Positions 10,405 through 22,900 of a stretch of DNA of 64,000 nucleotides are shown piece by piece. Both the position numbers and the translations under genes were made by a program. The notes under the pieces are model-generated. The model was not told the origin of the DNA. It saw nothing but the letters and a program-made list of their open reading frames with translations, and made no database searches. Location of the stretch: NCBI GenBank assembly GCA_036346375.1, contig CM070520.1, forward strand, positions 49,743,854 to 49,807,853. The letters are read 5' to 3'. Each line of letters starts with the position of its first letter. Position 1 is the stretch's first letter. Origin of the DNA: Guadua angustifolia. Its lineage: Eukaryota > Streptophyta > Magnoliopsida > Poales > Poaceae.

Positions 10405-12877
10405 TCCGCTTATTTAAAAATATAGTTGTTGGAGGTTTAAAAATCTAAAAATCTTTTTTCTTCTTCTTATAAACAAGTTAGCACCTCCTTATTTCCTCAC
10501 CAACAAACTTGCAATCTCTTCTCTGTGTTCTCTTTTGAAAATTCTCTTTCCCTTGGTAATAATTTGGCAAAATTTAAAATAGTTTTGCTAAAAATACAAA
10601 ATATGGTTTTCGGCTTCTATCAAGAAATCAAGGTAAGAATAGTGATTTAATTTTTGTTGCTTTTATTATTTTCAATCAGATTAAATTAATAATAATGGAA
10701 TTATTTTTTGTAGTTTTCTTCATGAAAAACTAGGATTTTGCGTCCTTCCAAAGTAGCTCATGAATCTCTTTATCGTTTAATCGCTTATCAAAATCCACCT
10801 TAAACTTTAGTGAGCCACCAACATTTAAAAACTATACTAGGACCGCTTATAATCCTATGTTTTTTGTAGTTTCTAGACAGACAATAACTAGAGATCTGAT
10901 TAAATACTATAATAATTATCGTATTAAGCTAAAAGAGCTCTTTAATACCCGTACTTTCTCTGTGTCTTTGACATCAGGAATATGGAGTGGTAGAGCTAAA
11001 GAGGATTACCTTAATGTAGTTGTTCATTGCGTAAACAATGACCAGCAACTAGATAATAGAATTATAGGATTCAAATTAATTGATGTAGGAATATTGTTGA
11101 TTGTATTGTAAAAGTTGTAAAAGATTTTGGCCTCACAGATAAAATTTTTATAAAAACATTAGATAATGCTGCAATAAACAATTCTGCAATGACAATTCTT
11201 ACTCCGTTTTTTAATTCGTATGCCAAATCTTTCTTATTACGTCAACGTTGTGTTTTTCATATTATTAATCTTATAGTTAAATCTGGTTTGAAGAGGTTAT
11301 ACCCGTACATTGAACCTTTTCACATTACAATATCTTAAATTATTCTAATCAATGAGTAGCAGCATATATGAACTATTGTATTGCAATGGAGGTACGTCCA
11401 TGTAAGTTTGGTTTAGATATTCTGTTAGATGGAGCTGTACTTACTTGATGCTTAAGTCACTCCTACCCTATAAGAGCATATTTTCTATTTTTATTAACAC
11501 ACAATATCGTAACCAGGATGGTCAACCGCTACTCAAATAGTAACATTGGTATGTTGCTGAATACTTACTGTCATTTTTGGAAACTTTTTTATGATTCCAC
11601 TGTTGCTTTATCTGGAGTTTATTACTCGACCTCTCCTTTAAATATTGTATATCATATTCTAGAAATTACTACTCACTTAAGGAACCATGAAAATGATAAT
11701 GATTTATGTGAATCTGTTTATGCTATGAAAACTAAAATTTTGAAATATTGAAAAGAAATTCCTATGTTATATGCATTTGTATTTATTTTAGATCTTAGAG
11801 CTAAAGTTCAAGAATTTAGTAATGTTTTCTCACTTCTAAGTGATGCCATAGGCACTGATTATTCTAGTTTTTTTTTTCAAATGTTCATGCTAACTTATCT
11901 CAAATTTATGCTAAGTACGATCAGAAGTTTTCTGGAGTTTGGCTACAACGACCTCCACCAGCACCTACAACAAGTAAGAAAAAAACTACGTGGGGGATGA
12001 TATGGGGTGCTGGTGGCTCTACCTTAAGTAATTTGAGTACAACAGCATAAGTGTGGACATAACAAGTGGAGGATTTCAACATTTTGCATTGGTGGTATGA
12101 GCACATGATAACATATCTGGTGCTTTCTATATTAGCATGGGATATGTTAATAGTTCCTATCTCGATGGTTTCTTTAGATTTTGCTTTCAGTTTATCTAGA
12201 AGAATAATCGAGGAGAGAAGACCAAATCTGACAAGTAAGATGGTGGAAATACTTCTCACTGTGAAAGATTGGGAATAAACTGAACAATGAGCTCAACATA
12301 CTATAGAAAATGTTGAGCTGGCAGCTACATTTGAAAATCTTTATCTAGATAGTCAGAAAGAATAATTATAATCTTCACTTTTTGTCTGTATCACCGAGCT
12401 ACATGTTATACTCTTTTTTCTTTGCCAAAATTTTCTCATGTTGAGTTTTTACTTGGTAAAGTTTTTAACGAGATAGCCAAACATTAATAAAGCTTATTAT
12501 ATAATTCCAATTATTTGTTTCTTAGAATTTTATTTCATATTTTTTGCTTTTACTAATTTACATAGATTTTTAAAAAGTTTTTCTATTTATTCCGGATTTT
12601 TTCGCTATTTTTCCTACATTTTTTTTCAAACTTTATGCAATTTTTCTAATTTTTTTGATTTTTTTATTTTTAGCTCCAAATGGGCCGGTCTTGGCCCGCA
12701 ACCCGTTTGGATCTGTACCGGCAAGGCACGGTCTGGGAGCCACCTGGGTCATGCTTGGGCCATATCCTCGGCCTGTGAACCGGCACGGCACTATCTGTTT
12801 GCTAGCTGGGTCTAAACAGGCCATGTTGCTTTTTAAATGGGCCAGGTCGTGCCGGGCAGCTCATTTGGACACCACTA
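10405..12877 (+). mobile_element. Decayed autonomous hAT element (main body)
   Basis: Contains the transposase remnant at about 10780-12365, then an AT-rich tail and a GC-rich subterminal zone (12670-12870) rich in GGCC and GGCACGG words, ending in GACACCACTA. The left end may lie before the 9080-10396 insertion, near 8989, in which case the smaller hAT landed inside this one. No duplication was found for this element, so its ends are provisional. Confidence 0.6.
10780..12365 (+). pseudogene. hAT (Ac/RICESLEEPER-type) transposase remnant
   Basis: Successive plus-strand pieces follow the order of a hAT transposase. VSRQTITRDLIKYYNN and LTSGIWSGRAKEDYLNVVVH (10857-11111) come from the RNase H-like core. 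INLIVKSGLKRL comes near 11270, then LFYDSTVALSGVYY and MKTKILKYWKEIPMLYAF (11518-11800). The C-terminal dimerisation region at 12066-12278 contains RRIIEERRPNLTSKMVEIL. The pieces are separated by stops and indels, and the BED zinc finger is not recognisable. No functional protein can be made. Confidence 0.85.
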
Positions 12878-12949
12878 CTCCATCGGTACAGAAATATATT
12901 TACTATAGTTCAAATGATTTTATTTAGAAATATAAGGATGGTACATAGA

Positions 12950-13160
12950 TATACGAGGTTTTTCTTGTTTTATTCTTATTTATTCTCTTTTAACTATCTG
13001 TATTTGTTTATTATCACCCACACAAAGTATCATCTCTCATCTCTCAAGATAATTAATTGGAGTATTTAAGTCATTTTCTTTCGTGTCTTTCTCAATTTCA
13101 TAGCAACCTTAATTCTTATGCAAAGTTAAAATACATCTTTTATGATAGTTATCTAGAAAC
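12950..13160. repeat. Degenerate copy of the 13347 MITE
   Basis: Matches the interior of the element at 13347-13625 in direct orientation. Shared words are CACCCACACAAAGTAT, CAACCTTAATTCTT and TGCAAAG. The termini are eroded. Confidence 0.65.
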
Positions 13161-13346
13161 TAGGAGCGTGCCGAAACACAAATTCTCATCTAATAATATG
13201 TCATACCTCTTCATAACGAAACATGAACTCTCGTCTAATAATTTATCAATGCCTCTTCGGATAAAGGTAGTCGCACTATATAGCATGGTTGTTTCTGTTA
13301 AGGCCGTATCAAGGTAGTCGTATGAATGTGAGTGTTTGTTTTAATA

Positions 13347-13625
13347 CTCCCTCCGTTTTTTTATAAGGCCTATTTTTTGAATGATCTTGTTTACAAATAT
13401 AAAGCTTGTACGTAGATTTAATGCGACCTTTCCTTCTATACCCCTATTTATTTTCTCTTATCCATATGCATTTATTTATTACCACCCACACAAAGTATAT
13501 ATTTCATCTTCTAAGACAATTAAGTGGAGGCATCTAAGTAATTTTTTCTGTATCTTTCTTAATTTCAACGCAACCTTAATTCTTGTGCAAAGCCAAAATA
13601 CGCCTTATAAAAAGAAGTGAGGGGG
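13347..13625. mobile_element. Stowaway-type MITE (Tc1/mariner)
   Basis: The termini CTCCCTCCGTTTTTTTATAA and the reverse complement of TTATAAAAAGAAGTGAGGGG form imperfect inverted repeats. TA dinucleotides sit at both edges (13345-13346, 13626-13627). At 279 bp with no coding capacity, and with the CTCCCTCCGT start, this fits the grass Stowaway-like class. Confidence 0.85.
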
Positions 13626-13718
13626 TACGAGGTTTCGCCATTTCTATTAACAGAAACGAGCTAAAAGAGTCCATAGTTCTTCAGAAAAGAAAAACGAAAT
13701 GAAACAAAAGCCAGCAAG

Positions 13719-13832
13719 TTTTACAGGTTACTTTTGCATCAGAAGATGCAGCATCCCTAAACTGACGACAAAACATTTTACAGCCTACTTTGCGTCAGAA
13801 GCTGCAGCATCCCTAAACTGACGACAAAACAA
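13719..13832. repeat. 57-bp tandem duplication
   Basis: Two copies at 13719-13775 and 13776-13832 share GCAGCATCCCTAAACTGACG and differ at a few positions. A minus-strand frame (14051-13785) crosses one copy, but I do not recognise a protein in it. Confidence 0.8.
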
Positions 13833-14130
13833 CCATGCTATATAGTTCCAGTGCACCAGCAACGGCCTTAACGAACTCTCAGAGAACTGCACCAAAATGC
13901 TAGCCATCAGCATCTCCAATTCTTCAGTCCACGACGCCCATCTTCTTGCTCCAAAACCTCTCCTCGTGCAGCTTGGCCCAGGACACATGCTGTATATCAA
14001 ATGAACTGGTTCAGCTGCAGGGTCACCGGGGTCATTACGAGATTGTAGCACTAACTTCTAACTTGTAATAAAAGGAAATCCAGTCCACACCAATTGGTTT
14101 TCGAGATCGATATCCAGACATGAGGCAGGA

Positions 14131-14266
14131 GAGGGTTTTAATCGAATGGCTCCTTTATTTGATCCAATGGCATGTGATTTGGATGATTTTTAAGAACAAA
14201 ACAACCGAGAGATGTCTAGCAGATGAGGTGGCAGCAAGGTGGTTTTTGGTTTCTCAGGTTTGAAGG
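14131..14266 (+). pseudogene. Probable LINE ORF2 C-terminal tail
   Basis: The plus frame reads IEWLLYLIQWHVIWMIFKN followed by KTTERCLADEVAARWFLV and a stop. This resembles the final W-x-IW-x-x-x-N-x-R-x-F / V-x-x-EA part of plant LINE ORF2. It is short and decayed, so identification is tentative. It directly precedes the tandem repeats at 14215-14950, which would then lie in the LINE 3' untranslated region. Confidence 0.4.
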
Positions 14267-14950
14267 GAGCTAACGTGGATACTGGTAGCTTGTGACGTTA
14301 TGTTTGATTTTATTGGAGTTTTAATGGATGGCCGTCATTATTGTGAAATTGAGTGCTAATGTTGTGTTATTGGTGGAAAAGATATATCTGAATTGGTGTT
14401 TTTGGTGGTTTGATGCGCAGGGTTGTGTTTTTGATTTGGTTCTGGAAGTTTTAGCGAGTGAGGTGGTAGCAAGACGGTTGCTTCAATTTGTCGCATTTGA
14501 AGGGAGCTGAGTTGGATACTGAACCCTTGTGATGTTATGTTTGATTTTATCGGAGTTCTAAATCGATGGATGCTACGGTTGTGCAAGTGAGTGCTAATGT
14601 GGTGTGTTGTCGGTGGGAAAGATGGATCTGAATTGGTGTGGTTTGGTGGTTTAATGTGCTGCTTTGTGTTTTTTATTTAGTTCTTCATGTTTTAGGCTTT
14701 TAGCGAGTGAGGTGGTAACAAATTGGTTGTTTTGATTTGTCGCATAGAAGGGCGCTGAGGTGGATACTGGAAGATGTTGATGTCATGTTTGTTTTTATCG
14801 TAGTTTTTTATGGATAGAAATGATGGTTGTGCAACTGAGTGCTGATATGGTGCATTGGTGGTTTTGGATTTTTGGCCGCATTGGTGGTTATAGAGAGCAC
14901 TATGGAAACAAGATGTTTGTGTAGAGTGATTTGAGATCAATTCAGTATGG
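14215..14950. repeat. Tandem repeat, about 235-250-bp unit, three copies
   Basis: The anchor GAGGTGG(C/T)A(G/A)CAA recurs near 14225, 14459 and 14709. Each unit also contains GAAGG(G)(A/C)GCTGA, GTTATGTTTG-TTTTAT-G and GAGTGCTAATGT-like words. Units are strongly diverged. Confidence 0.75.
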
Positions 14951-15607
14951 TTTTGACTTTTGATCAGTTTGGCTGCTTGTGTTTTGATTTGATCCATAAG
15001 TGTTTGTTTTGGCAACTGAGGAGTGGGTTTCTGTTAGCTTTCTAGCTTTTGTCCTTTGTTACTGTTTGGTTTGGTTTGAGTGGTTTAGTCTTCTAGAGGA
15101 GGGGTGTGTTTGTTGCGGTGGAACGATTAAACTCCTTCTTTTATTAGTTTAGAGATTCAGAAGCATAAGATAATTTTACTCCCCAACTATATGGGCAATT
15201 CTTTGTTATTAGGTTGATGGTAAAAAAAGGTACATGCATGGTCTTGGTACCAACATGGAAGTATTCACTATATATGATTTCTCTAGATTTTTGGAATATA
15301 TAACCGTTTAGTCATTGGATATTTGTCCTATGAAAGGGACAAGAACAAAATTCTGTATAGTGAAATATACCTATTTGCTTCAAAGACAGGATAGGAGTTG
15401 GAAAGCATTCAATGGTTCTCATGATATGAACCATACCCAACACATACTTTAAATGACTAACGAAGTAGACATTTCTAATGACTCTTGTGGATGAACAGAA
15501 AAACTCTAGGTATGATATTTTTCTTTCCATCCTTCAAACAAAATTTTGACTGAGTAATGTCAAACTCTAGATGATGCCTATCTCCAGTATTATGCTACTA
15601 GGAATGT
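14951..15607. other. Intergenic, nothing recognised
   Basis: T-rich sequence with no supportable gene or repeat. Confidence 0.3.
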
Positions 15608-16150
15608 TTTCACGGCGTGATACACCACGTGCGTTGTTTTTTTCGCGGGAACAATTTCGTTTTTTTAGTGGTGTTTTTATTTAAAATTGTTGAGAAAACG
15701 CGTGAAACGATTGAAAGGATTCAAACACAATCACGTATTTTTTTCGCATTTATCTGGGGTCCTCATGAAGGATCCGCGATTGCGCTAAATCGAAAGGTCT
15801 TTTTTATGAAAAATAGCTGCATGTTTTCATGGCATGATACGCCGCGTGCGTTGTTTTTTCGCAGAAAAATTTTTATTTTTTTTCAGCGGTGTTTTTATCT
15901 AAAATCGTCTAGAAAACACGTGAAATGGTTGAAAGGATACAAGCACAATCACATATTTTTTCGCATTTATCTGGGACCCCTCGCGAAGGATCCGCGATTG
16001 CGCTAAATCGAAAGGTCCTTTTCATGAAAAATAGTTGGAATGGTCCAAATGCAACTATGTTCTTTTTTCGGTATTTATTTAGGGTCATTTCACAAAAGAT
16101 CCGCGATTTTTCTAAAAAAAGATCCTTTTTGTAAAAAACTATGAGAATGA
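15608..16150. repeat. Tandem repeat, about 220-bp unit, 2.5 copies
   Basis: Successive copies carry TTTTCA(C/T)GGC(G/A)TGATAC, GAAAGGAT-CAA, TTTCGCATTTATCTGGG and GGATCCGCGATTGCGCTAAA (starting near 15608, 15824 and a partial third near 16040). Open frames here are by-products of the repeat. Confidence 0.85.
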
Positions 16151-16479
16151 CTTACACATAATTACATATTTTTTAAGGGTCCTACATGCGAAGCGAAGCC
16201 GAGCGATACAAGCTTCAGCAACAGTGATATGGGCAAAGCCGAGGCGAGGAAGTCTCCCGAGTTTAGTATATGTATGATTCGATGAAAATTACAGGGGTTT
16301 CATCGGGTTAGATTTAGGAACATGTGTAGCAAAATTAGATGGCTTTGAACATGTACATCGGCTTGCATACTGTGTCTATGCGACATGAATATTGCACTTT
16401 CTTGATCTTACTAGCAACGTGGGCGCCGCAGAGTGCTAGCCATAATACGATATCTGTGTCTTCTAAGATAAATTCCATG

Positions 16480-17290
16480 TAATCTTAAAAAGATTTCGAG
16501 AAAAACGAAGAAAGGATCTTCTTTTCCTGAATCTAACATTCTATACATTCACCCATTAATAATACATGCTTCGAAAAATACTATAGATCGAAGTGAGGAA
16601 AAAATACAAAGATACAACCGTACACATATTTTTCACTATAGAAAATTTCGAAACCGAGCTACGGTAAAAAAATATAGAGATAGAGTTGTAGAAATATCTC
16701 TTTTCGCTTTTTCTGAAAATATTGGAAACCGAGCTAGAAAACCGAGGTAGGAAAAAAGTCTAGAGGAAAAAGGGTGAGAAATTATTAGAGACGACAACCT
16801 TCTTTTGTCGACTATAACATTCTACGTGTTCACCGAGTAATAATACATGTTCTAAAAATATTAGAGATCGAGTTGGAAAATCGAAGTCGGGAAGAAGTCT
16901 AGAGATAGAGATGTACACATATTTTTAGTGATTTAAAACATATTTTCCGGGAAAACAGAGAAATGATCTTCTTTCCGAATCTAACACTCTATATGCTCAC
17001 CACAATAATACATGCTTCAAAAATACTATAGAACGAAGTGGGGAAAAATTACAACTAGAAAACCGAGGTGGAGAAAAAGTCTAGAGGAAAAAGGGTGAGA
17101 AATTATTAGAGATGACAACTTTTTTGTCAACCATAATAAATCTCACGGTTCACCGAGTAATAATACATGTTCTAAAAATATCGAGATCGAGTTGGAAAAT
17201 CGAGACGGAAAAAGTCTAGAGATAAAGATACACACATATTTCTGGTGACGAAAACATTTTTTCCCGGGAAAAACGGAGAAAGGATCTAGA
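16480..17290. repeat. Degenerate long tandem repeat, about 320-450-bp unit
   Basis: GA(G/A)AAAGGATCT-type, AATAATACATG(C/T)TTC and AAAAAGTCTAGAG words recur in the same order near 16490, 16940 and 17260. This implies two to three diverged copies. It is contiguous with the 15608 repeat, and both could belong to one large unidentified element. Confidence 0.6.
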
Positions 17291-17590
17291 CGTAAGTAGC
17301 AAGGACCTAATTGTTACGTTTTTGGACCTGTTTGCTATCCCAAAAAATTAGAAAAGGGCTTATTCGCGATTTGAATTTAACGGAAGTTTTTTCCCGTAAA
17401 ACGACGAATGAGGGACCCAAACGCGATAAACGGGAAAAAAATCTTCCCCTCACAGAAAATCGCGAAGGACCTATTTGTAATTTTAGGGACCTATCCGTAA
17501 TTTCAAGAAATGCGGGGGGTTTTCGCAAAATGGCCTAGGAGGACAGGTGGACCGGCTCTCCATACGGGAAGTCTGCGAACTTTAATTTAG
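17291..17590. other. Unassigned repetitive-looking sequence
   Basis: GGACCTATTTG-like words recur (near 17309, 17466 and 17489) and the sequence is CpG-rich compared with its flanks. No gene recognised. Confidence 0.3.
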
Positions 17591-17594
17591 GGGA

Positions 17595-17745
17595 TGATTT
17601 AAGCATTAGCAGAGTGCCTGGGTTTGCAACGGATCTCATATAGACGACAATATTATAGTTTTAAACTTTGAAAAATAAAATAATATAAATTTAAAAATTG
17701 AGCTACTGTTTTTTAGATCCGCTGCAAGCTCTGCTAGTTTTTGAA
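17595..17745. repeat. Small inverted-repeat element (possible MITE)
   Basis: AGCATTAGCAGAG...GCAACGGATCT at the left faces AGATCCGCTGCAAGCTCTGCTAG at the right as imperfect inverted arms around an AT-rich loop. No clear target duplication. Confidence 0.4.
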
Positions 17746-17953
17746 GCAATGGAATATGTATATTACCTTAATGAGTGCAGTTATAAAAACAGCGCAACCA
17801 ATTTTCAGAGAATGACAGTGACAACGATGAGCAAACAAACCAACCATTGGATTGGGATATATGCTTGAACGAGACTCAACTCTAAAAGTAATTAGGAGGA
17901 TATATCCGATTTCATGATCATGTCAACATTAGCTCAAATCCAATCGAATCTTA

Positions 17954-18182
17954 GGCCCTGTTTAGGAGAGCTCCAGATCCCAACTCCAAATTTCGAGCTA
18001 AACGTATAGGCTAAAATAAAGTGAATTAACTTTATATTTTTAGTCTAAAATGTAAACAAGATGATCTACCTAAACACTCTTAATGTATCCACAACTCCAC
18101 TTCCACAAATTTCTCGTTTAGAAATATTCTCGCCTACTAACTCCACAGATTTTGGTGGAATTAAATTTATCCCAAACACCCC
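17954..18182. mobile_element. Tourist-type MITE (PIF/Harbinger)
   Basis: It begins GGCCCTGTTTAGG and ends CCCAAACACCCC, imperfect inverted ends of the GGCCTGTTTGG class. The 3-bp TTA duplication lies at 17951-17953 and 18183-18185. Length is 229 bp, with no coding capacity. Confidence 0.8.
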
Positions 18183-18185
18183 TTA

Positions 18186-19540
18186 CTAGAGTACTGGATC
18201 CAAACAAGAAATGGGTGTGAAATGAGCAATTCTGGCGTCAAGCGTGGGGCCAGTGCTGTCGATCGTCAGTGGATAACTTTTCGCCGGAGGAGGACGACGT
18301 TTTACGATGATGGAGCTATCAGCTGGTCCAACTAGGAAACTGGATCGTCCATTGCCGGCAGATTGATTCGTTGACTAATGGCTAATTCTAGTAGGATCTA
18401 TCATCCTATTGCCCTGACATGACAATTTTTAGCCGGCATAACGTGCCGTACTTATCATGGTTCAGAGATGGGTGTTTTATTTGGGCGCAATTTATCATTT
18501 TATATCCATGATCCACCGTCTTTAAACACGCTGAAATTGTAGTACTGTCTTTAACCTTAATTGTTTAGAAGATTTTGGAGAGGAAGATAAAGATAGCTTT
18601 TGAGTGTATATATGTCCCCCTGAAAAGAGCAGGTCACGTTTTTTTTTTTCATGCGTGGATCTATGTACTTTCACATTGGAAAGGAAGTGCTCTATCAAAT
18701 TAAACACGGATGCTCTCCTTTGAATTTTTCTCAGAAATATTTCCTATCATTTATTGAATTTATTCTCTGTTACATGTCAACCCTAACTACCTAAACAGAA
18801 CGTAGAAGTTGGTTACTTCCTAAGCGTCCACACAAAAGGCCCTATTTGCATGTTTCATATGAGAATGACTCTTTGCAACAGCTTAATTTCCATGCTTAAT
18901 TTTTTTCTAAAAAACACTTTTGCTAGAGCAAATCATAAAAACGCTCAGCCACATCACAACTTCACGCAGGAGCCAAATCAAAAAATTGATCAAATTAACA
19001 AAAATCAAAATTTAAGGTATTGTTTGGAAGGTCCATTCCTCAACCGGATCTAAGTAGATGGATCGAAAATTTAAACTAAAATCCTGCCATTCACCATCTG
19101 GATGACGCCCAAATCAGGGTTCAAAAAATGCAATTTTCGATATTTTCGGCCATATCACCGCATCTCGGCTTCTAAAACTACTTGGTAAACTGGTCTAATT
19201 CAAAAAATTAAACTGATAAAAAATCGGTGAAAATAGCACGATTTCGAAGAAAACCAACAAAAAATCGCTCAAAAAATTGGCCGCAAAAAAAGTTCAACTA
19301 GTTTATCGATTTTCAATGGAAATCGGTTGATTTTCTATTTTTTTTCAAAAATTTTGATTTTAAAACTCTACGATTTTTTTATGATCTTTGACCATTTTTG
19401 GTTTGATATTTGTGATTTTTGAATTTCAAATTTCGAGCGATTTTCTCCGAATCAATTTTTTAACCCTGCCCAAACTTTTTCCCCCAAACTCCAAACCACT
19501 TAAAAAAAGAAAAAAAGGGAAAATTGTAGGCCCTCACATT
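18186..19540. other. Upstream region of the TOL gene
   Basis: AT-rich, with a run of AAAATCG/CGATTTT words at about 19080-19460 that looks like eroded repeat. No gene recognised. The promoter of the downstream gene should lie at the right end, but I cannot name a TATA box with confidence. Confidence 0.3.
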
Positions 19541-19957
19541 CACACCAGAAAAAGTCCACGCCTCCTTTCCCTTCTCCCCTCCTGCTGCCCGGTCGACCGG
19601 TTCTTCCCCCCTCCCCGAAACAAGAAGAATTCTGCAGTCCCTCAGTTGCTCGAATCCACCCCCCAATTCTTCCCAGTAACTCCTCCATTACCCCCGTCTG
19701 GGGCGTAGCCAGGGCCTGCTCCACCATCCCGGATCGGAGAAGAGGCTGCTTTGGTGCTTCCTGGCGCCGAATCTTGGGGGAATTCGCTCAGATTTGGTAA
19801 AAGATTCGAGTTCTTGGGTGGTCAAAGTTCGGTTCTTGGGGGCGGAATCGGGTTGGGGTTGGGTGGTAAGGTGGATCTTGGCGTTGATTCGGGGGTTTCT
19901 TGGCGCAGGATTTAGGGTTTTTCGGAGGTGGTAGTGGGTTCGCGCGGCCGGGAGGAA
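19541..19957 (+). promoter_or_regulatory. Probable 5' untranslated leader of the TOL gene
   Basis: A CT-rich stretch (about 19545-19620) and GC-rich sequence lead into the ATG at 19958. Such C/T-rich leaders are common in plant housekeeping genes. The start of transcription is not determinable from sequence alone. Confidence 0.4.
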
Positions 19958-22900
19958 ATGGCGGAGGCTGTGGCGTGCGCGGAGAGGGCGACGAGCGACA
20001 TGCTGATCGGGCCGGACTGGGCCGTCAACATTGAGCTCTGTGACATCATCAACATGAATCCTGGGTCTGGCCACCCTTCCTGCCTACCTTGTCTCTGATT
20101 TGTGTGTTCTTTAATTTGTTTGGTTTAGTATCACTAGCATATCCTTTTATGAAGTGCTGGTAGTTTTTCTACTTTGTTCATCCTGGGGGATTAAGTAGGG
20201 TTGTGATGCCATTTTGCTCATCGCTGTGGTTTAATTGTGATTGCATTATTTGTTGCATCGTGCTGAACTTATGTTGTTGGAATGTCATGTAATTAAGCGG
20301 GGATGCGGTGCGAGAGATTTCAGAACTTGCCACCTTTAAAATTCGTTTTTTCAGTATTTGACACCCTGGCCCACTGTTATAGACTCAGATGGACCCACAT
20401 GTCATACACAGGAGCTGAAAGGCACACGAATTGGGTGTCATTTTCTGAAATTTCACGATGCGGTGCTGTGCTTCTATGGTCCCTTGAATCTGTTGCGTTT
20501 GCGATTCGTTTTCTTTCACAGGGTGCTTTTCTGTGTGCTTTGTTTGTTTGATTTTCAGCCATTTTTGCAATTGATTTGGAGTTTGAAATCTTAGGTTGCA
20601 TAGTTGTTATCATCGAGGGTGAGATACTTTGTTAATTGCCGAATAGTGTATGGTTGGTTAGTTGAGTCATAGTCTCACGGAGGGCCACCTACTTTGGTGA
20701 TGAGTTGTTAGCATTTGTTGCTGAGGTGCAGTTTTGATGAGACATCATGTTTGGTCATGAAATATCAACAATGAGGAATTTTCAAATGACATGGAAAGAA
20801 ATTTACTTAGTTGTTACTATTTTTTTTTTCATTCTTGGGGCGTGATTTGTAGCTTCGATAAACTTATGGATACCTTGAATTACCTAAGGCTCCCAAGATG
20901 GTTAACATGTCTCTCTCAGGGGTGAATTTTTTTTCCAACTGGCAACCTTTGATATTATTAAAGTCTAGGTATTGGGTGCAACTAATTGAAGACACGTTGC
21001 TCTATAAAATTTGTTGATAGCCTGGTTCATGGTTGAGTGATGCATATTACATAGTGTGTTTGGTATATTGGATCGCTAACATTGCTGTTTGGTCTTATAT
21101 ACTGAGACTTGTAATGTTTTTTATATTACTTGTAATTTGTCATATGTTATACTTTATAGCATGCTGATAAATGTTTGCTGAAGTGCAGACAAGCAAGGGA
21201 TGCACTCAAGCTTCTAAAGAAACGCCTGGGAAACAAGAATTCAAAAGTGCAAATTTTGACACTTTATGTGAGTATTGCAAGACTTCTTCTATATTTAATT
21301 ATTGCAATTCAGTGTGTCATCTTTGGAGCTATGCTGCATGGACACGGATACATTGACACAACACAGGATTCACCATTTTTTCAAAAATGGCAACACAGCT
21401 ATATATATTTAAATAATAATAATATACATATGTATTATTTTTTATTTTTCTACGTGTTTGTCAAACTGAAATAATAAAGTGTAAACTAAGAATATGTCCC
21501 TCAGCCTTTGCAACTTCACTTCTAAGCTGAGCAAGAATAGGTATCGTTACCTTAGGACATGTCTTTCAATCCCTTTTATTAACTTTCAGTAAGTGCATTT
21601 TAACTCTAGAGTAGCTACTAGTGCCAATATATGTGCAATACTTGTATCTTCATTTCACATTTCCTCTAGACGGACCACCCTTATCTAGAACGGCAGCATG
21701 GTTCCACAATGGAGCCTTAATGTTGGTGTTTCGCCTCTCTTGGGTGGCTAGGGTTACCCTTTAGGCGGGTGAGATGGGCTAGGCTATGTCATCATATGTA
21801 TTAGATATGTGTTGATGAAGTGTTGAATCTGTATCGAACATTAAAATTATTTATTTTAGCTATCTAATTGTTCAATGCGTGACCGATACGTGCTGAGTTA
21901 CGTGTCGGACACGTGTCGGTGCTACAGAGCTTCTGAGTGCTGTTAACAATGCTTGGGTGTTGGTGTAGTACAGGTTTTAGCTACATTCAATTGCATACTG
22001 CATAGAAAAAATTTCAGGAGTCAGTTCTTCCACTGGTCACTTAAGGTTCAGAAATATGGTGTTTACTTGTCTAGGTTTTACATTTGCTCCTGCATCTTTC
22101 ATTTTTTTTAAAAAATCCAAGCAGTGTAAATAGTTCCTCTGACATTTATGTGTATTTTTATGTGCTGATTTGATGTGCGTGGCTGTCTTTTTTTTTCAGG
22201 CACTAGAGACACTAAGCAAAAATTGTGGGGATGTTGTTTACCAACAGATCATTGAGCGTGACATATTAAGTGAAATGGTCAAGATAGTAAAGAAAAAGGT
22301 GATGAGAATACTCATTTGGTGGTTTATAACTGTTTTTCTACATGCATATACCTCTATGGCTCTATATTTGATTTTCAATTTGTCTTTGCAGCCAGATTTA
22401 AATGTTCGGGAGAAAATATTGAGTTTGATTGACACATGGCAAGTGGCTTTTGGAGGTCCATCTGGAAAATATCCACAGTATCATGCCGCTTACCAAGAAC
22501 TCAGGGTACCTTCAGCTTGTTTCTTTCATTTTTTTTTCTCTGTCGTCTTTATCCTGTGCAATCACAGAATTCTCGGCTGTCTACTTAGCTACTGTTTCTG
22601 CTTTCTCTTAACTTACGTCTATTCTACTCGATGTTTTCAATGGAACTTAGATCTGCAATAATTTGCTGATTTAGCTGAACCAATTGCTTCCTCCAAACCA
22701 TGACCATGTAGCTTGCTGCTCTTGTTTGCAGGCTGCTGGTATTGATTTTCCACCTCGTGAGGAAAATACTGTTCCATTGTTTACACCACCTCAAACTCAA
22801 CCATTAAGGCATCCACATCTATACCCCCCACCAGGTCAAAGCTATGAAGATGCAGCTATACAAGCTTCTCTTCAATCTAGTGGCCCTTCTGCACCTGCCT

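Noticed and set aside
13785..14051. 88-aa minus ORF as a gene
   Set aside because: No recognisable family, and it overlaps a 57-bp tandem duplication.
14356..15015. Two minus-strand ORFs (76 and 107 aa)
   Set aside because: They lie across or beside the three-copy tandem repeat and resemble no protein family I know.
15617..16134. Plus-strand ORFs of 129 and 69 aa
   Set aside because: By-products of the 220-bp tandem repeat; the translation repeats itself in two frames.
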